The notes under the pieces: model-generated
What the model was told of the DNA's origin: nothing
The model's input: only the letters and a program-made list of their open reading frames with translations
Database searches by the model: none
Assembly (NCBI GenBank): GCA_951801995.1
Contig: CATOOY010000011.1
Location: forward strand, 1 to 25,236
Direction: 5' to 3'
DNA: 25,236 nt
Origin: an uncultured Erysipelotrichaceae bacterium
GTDB lineage: Bacteria; Bacillota_I; Bacilli_A; RF39; UBA660
Program-made: the position numbers and the translations under genes
In this document: positions 22,945 to 25,236 of the stretch, one piece after another
How positions within the stretch are numbered: the stretch's first letter is position 1
Layout of the letters: every line of letters starts with the position of its first letter

Positions 22945-23428
22945 TTGTCTTTCCTCCTTTATTCGTACTACCAATACCAGCTTTTCTAATTCCACCAGGT
23001 ACATCATCATCTACTTTTAAATAAGAAAGAAAAACACCTTGACATATAGAATCACCTCTTTTGATAGTATATGCTTTTGTCCCTTCATTTTGAAGTGCTA
23101 CAAACATATGTCCTTCATTAGACACATTATTATAATAATCACTATCTATAACACCTACTTGATTTTTAAGTCTTACATTATATTTAAAACCCATACTAGA
23201 ACGAACCATGCAAAATAAAACTTCACCTTCATTCATTTGAACTTTCACACCAGTTGGAAAAGTTTTTTCTTCTCCAGGAGCTAAAACATAATCATATAGA
23301 GCCTCAAAATCATATCCTGCACTGGATATAGTCTTTCTTTGTGGCAAATGATAACTCTCATATAATTTTTTATTATCTTCCACATCTTTTTGAAATTGTA
23401 AAAAACTAATTTTTTCAAATTTACGCAT
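22937..23428 (-). CDS. dut: dUTP diphosphatase (dUTPase)
   Basis: 163 aa from the ATG at 23428, which has AGGAGG six bases upstream; longer in-frame starts fall in the T-box terminator. The five motifs of trimeric dUTPases are present: AGYDF (37-41), RSSMG (76-80), GVIDSDYYN (92-100, catalytic Asp), KRGDSICQGVF (113-123), and KAGIGSTNKG (149-158) covering the P-loop-like C-terminal arm. It hydrolyses dUTP to dUMP and PPi, keeping uracil out of DNA and feeding thymidylate synthesis. It is the first gene after a Met T-box and overlaps metG. I see no phage genes around it. Confidence 0.9.
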   Translation of the reverse strand: MRKFEKISFLQFQKDVEDNKKLYESYHLPQRKTISSAGYDFEALYDYVLAPGEEKTFPTGVKVQMNEGEVLFCMVRSSMGFKYNVRLKNQVGVIDSDYYNNVSNEGHMFVALQNEGTKAYTIKRGDSICQGVFLSYLKVDDDVPGGIRKAGIGSTNKGGKTNG

Positions 23429-23442
23429 AAAATACCTCCTAA

Positions 23443-23664
23443 TAAAAAAATATTCTACAATATAAGGACGAAAAAATCGTGGTACCACCTTATTTCATAG
23501 AATATATGCACTCATAATGATAACGTCATAAGACGGTTAAGACTTTCCTCTTAACTACTCCAGAATCATCTAAAATAAATTGTTTTCCTTATTTTCACCA
23601 AACATAAGGTCTCTTTAAAAACAAACTTTACTTTTCTTTCCTTCTACGTATTTATTAAAATAAC
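23443..23664 (-). ncRNA. Methionine T-box leader of dut-metG
   Basis: Minus-strand leader of about 235 nt with the standard T-box parts in order. A stem I arm (CCTTAT/ATAAGG, 23604-23609 and 23587-23592) has a loop containing TTTGGTGAAA. A specifier-loop ATG (23569-23567) in AGATGATTC is followed by CTGGAGTAG. A 7-bp hairpin GTTAAGA/TCTTAAC spans 23536-23555. The T-box AAGGTGGTACCACG lies at 23491-23478. The terminator has outer arms ATATTCTA/TAGAATAT (23505-23498 and 23457-23450) and inner arms ATAAGG/CCTTAT, then a U-run (23450-23444). The ATG specifier predicts sensing of uncharged tRNA-Met, in agreement with metG downstream. Confidence 0.93.
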
Positions 23665-23670
23665 AATTTT

Positions 23671-23699
23671 ATTTTAACATATATTTTTTTATTCATCAA
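23671..23699 (-). promoter_or_regulatory. T-box dut-metG promoter, overlapping the spoVT stop
   Basis: Minus-strand TTGATG (23699-23694), a 17-bp spacer ending TGT, and TAAAAT (23676-23671), an extended -10. The -35 is formed by the last codons of spoVT. Confidence 0.7.
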
Positions 23700-24219
23700 T
23701 ATGTTTTGCTAAAAAATTTGCCATCACACTTACAATGGTCTGTTCTACTTCTCCAACAAAACCATCTTTATCAAAAATAAATACACTCCCAAATACGTCC
23801 CCATTTACAATAATAGTTGCTATTGTATATGTCATATTTTCTTTTTTGTCGCATATTTGAAATTCTTTTTGATGGCTTTCTAACTTCTGCTCTCTTCTTT
23901 TCATACAAAAAATCATATCTTCACTTAAATTTTTTCCTATATATTCTTTTTTATCTTTTCCAGCGGCTGCAAGTACAACATCTGTATCTGTTATCAAAAT
24001 GTTTCTTTTGATATCATGATAAATAGCTTCTACTAAAAGAGTAGAAAAATCTTTCAAACTATTCAAAGCAGAATATTTTTTAAGTACAATGTTATGTAAA
24101 TCATCTATATAAATTTCTAAACTATCTCCTTCACGTATACGTAAATTTTTGCGAATTTCTTTTGGAATAACAACTCTTCCTAGCTCATCAATTCTTCTAA
24201 CAATTCCTGTCGCTTTCAT
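23689..24219 (-). CDS. spoVT: SpoVT-type AbrB-family transcriptional regulator
   Basis: 176 aa from the ATG at 24219, preceded by AAGGAGG. The N-terminal swapped-hairpin AbrB DNA-binding domain (about 1-50) reads MKATGIVRRIDELGRVVIPKEIR, almost the family consensus. A C-terminal GAF-like domain (about 58-176) follows, the layout and length of SpoVT (178 aa) rather than AbrB (about 95 aa). In Bacillus SpoVT tunes sigma-G genes in the forespore and germination behaviour. No sigma-G promoter was recognised upstream. With spoIIR, it supports sporulation capacity. Confidence 0.92.
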   Translation of the reverse strand: MKATGIVRRIDELGRVVIPKEIRKNLRIREGDSLEIYIDDLHNIVLKKYSALNSLKDFSTLLVEAIYHDIKRNILITDTDVVLAAAGKDKKEYIGKNLSEDMIFCMKRREQKLESHQKEFQICDKKENMTYTIATIIVNGDVFGSVFIFDKDGFVGEVEQTIVSVMANFLAKHIDE

Positions 24220-24495
24220 GTCTTCCTCCTTGTTTACTATTCTTGCTACAAAATCACTTTTTATACACAAAAAAAAATAACTTTTGAGGAAAAAAGAAAA
24301 ATTTTAACACAAAAAAAATTATATTTATATCTTAAAAGTTTACAAAAAACATACGTAATAAGAACTAAATATTAAATTTCAATAAAAAAAGAACAAATAA
24401 GGAAAATGCAGATATAATGAATTCTTCTCATGCGAAAAAGGATTCCAATAATTTTTCACTTTTGTTCTTAATTTATTCTTAAATAATTATAATAT
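24220..24495 (-). other. AT-rich intergenic gap between the ABC gene and spoVT
   Basis: 276 bases with long A/T runs. No ORF, RNA gene or known riboswitch is recognised. An imperfect hairpin (24419-24445) and a TTAAATA/TATTTAA inverted repeat near 24478-24498 are present, neither with a proper minus-strand U-run. The spoVT promoter should lie here, but I cannot place it reliably. Confidence 0.5.
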
Positions 24496-25236
24496 TTAAA
24501 CACTTAAATCTTTCTCATATAAGTTCTTATAAAATTCACATTTTTTTAATAATTCTTTATGAGAACCACTATCTATTATTTTTCCTTTATCTACAACAAA
24601 AATGTTATCACTATCTATTATAGTAGATAATCTATGTGCGACAATTAAAATAGTATACTCCCCTTTTAAATTCACTATAGCTTTTTGTATTTCACTTTGT
24701 GTTTCATTATCTAAAGCACTTGTTGCCTCATCGAATAATATTATTTCTGTTTTCAAAAGTAGTGCCCTAGCAATAGCAAGTCTCTGCTTCTGTCCCCCAG
24801 ATAATATAACTCCATTTTCACCAAGAATAGTTTCATATTTATTGGGTAAAGACATAATAAAATCATCAATACATGCTAATTTACAAGCGTTTCTTATTTC
24901 GCGCATAGTAGCATTTTCTTTTGCCAAAAGTAAATTTTCTCTAATAGAAAAATTAAATATATATGGATTTTGTGTAATGATAGACATATTATCTCTTAAA
25001 GAACTACAATCTAAGTCATTTATATTATATCCATCCAATAATATTTCTCCTTCTTTTATAGTATATAATTTTGTAATTAAATTAAATAAAGTTGTTTTTC
25101 CAGCACCACTTTTTCCTACAAAAGCCACCTTTTGATTTGGTTTTATTTTAAAACTCATATTATCAATAATATTTTCTTTTTCATATCCAAATTTTACATT
25201 ATTAAATTCTATATGTCCAGATAACTTTTTTACATT
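24496..25236 (-). CDS. ABC exporter ATP-binding domain (5' part beyond window)
   Basis: The frame is open to the window edge, so the visible 246 residues are the C-terminal nucleotide-binding half of a longer protein. The first internal ATG (25158) is not the true start. Seen: GHIEFNNVKFGY (A-loop aromatic), Walker A GKSGAGKTT, Q-loop ITQNPYIF, signature LSGGQKQRLAIARAL, Walker B IILFDEATSALD and H-loop AHRLSTI. The sequence before the A-loop is that of exporters with fused transmembrane and ATPase domains (MsbA/LmrA/bacteriocin-exporter type). Substrate unknown, because the membrane half is not visible. Confidence 0.9.
   Translation of the reverse strand, partial: NVKKLSGHIEFNNVKFGYEKENIIDNMSFKIKPNQKVAFVGKSGAGKTTLFNLITKLYTIKEGEILLDGYNINDLDCSSLRDNMSIITQNPYIFNFSIRENLLLAKENATMREIRNACKLACIDDFIMSLPNKYETILGENGVILSGGQKQRLAIARALLLKTEIILFDEATSALDNETQSEIQKAIVNLKGEYTILIVAHRLSTIIDSDNIFVVDKGKIIDSGSHKELLKKCEFYKNLYEKDLSV

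Noticed and set aside
22937..23428. dut as a prophage remnant or dCTP deaminase
   Set aside because: All five dUTPase motifs are present, no phage genes flank it, and it is integrated into a T-box operon overlapping metG.
24391..24456. Possible plus-strand small RNA: TATAAT at 24413-24418 followed by an imperfect hairpin and a T-run
   Set aside because: The -35 is poor, the hairpin overlaps the expected start site, and the T-run is separated from the stem, so the parts do not form a coherent unit.
24602..25135. 177-codon open frame on the plus strand opposite the ABC gene
   Set aside because: It is the antisense shadow of the ABC ATPase, whose motifs are complete on the minus strand; no family resemblance and no ribosome site.

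Overview
The window is an AT-rich (roughly 30% G+C by eye), densely packed chromosomal segment of a Bacillota (Firmicutes) bacterium. It uses the standard code: TGA is a real stop, for example for tatD, and tryptophan is TGG. The gene order points to Bacilli or an Erysipelotrichia-like relative. Two sporulation genes, spoIIR and a spoVT-type regulator, suggest a spore-forming lineage or one recently derived from it. Every convincing gene lies on the minus strand, so transcription runs from right to left throughout. Many of the genes (ychF, soj/spo0J, dnaB-rplI, walJ-rlmH, metG-tatD-yabE, spoVT) sit near oriC in Bacillus subtilis, so this is probably an origin-proximal arm replicated from right to left. 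I see no prophage, insertion sequence, CRISPR array, tRNA or rRNA.

Layout from the right (upstream) end. A truncated ABC exporter (24496-25236) is followed by a gene-free AT-rich gap and spoVT. A promoter overlapping the spoVT stop then drives a methionine-type T-box leader and an overlapping dut-metG pair. Next come a 57-aa membrane peptide, tatD and a YabE-like G5/3D wall protein. A sigma-A-type promoter at about 19.5 kb starts an operon of a short GdpP-like DHH phosphodiesterase, rplI, dnaB, a LysM-G5-M23 endopeptidase, walJ and rlmH. This is followed by spoIIR, a leucine-rich-repeat protein, a small membrane-anchored protein, mntP and hsp20. Then come fba, murA (murZ type), a degenerate SGNH-like protein, a BI-1 family membrane protein and rpmE. 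That block resembles the B. subtilis fba-murAB-rho-rpmE neighbourhood without rho. rplM-rpsI follows, with a structured leader. Finally parA-parB-mscS-DUF951-abgT form a tight operon, and ychF runs off the left edge.

The most informative non-coding signals are a complete Met T-box, a likely L13 autoregulatory leader with a potential pseudoknot, and a run of intrinsic terminators built into stop codons. Two of those terminators overlap the next gene's promoter. Most candidate promoters carry an extended -10 (TGnTATAAT-like). The segment is mostly housekeeping. I did not find a clear new defence or mobile system. The most unusual items are dut under Met T-box control, the GdpP-like enzyme lacking its sensor half, an apparently dead SGNH protein, and ribosome-binding sites inside hairpins at mntP and spoIIR.
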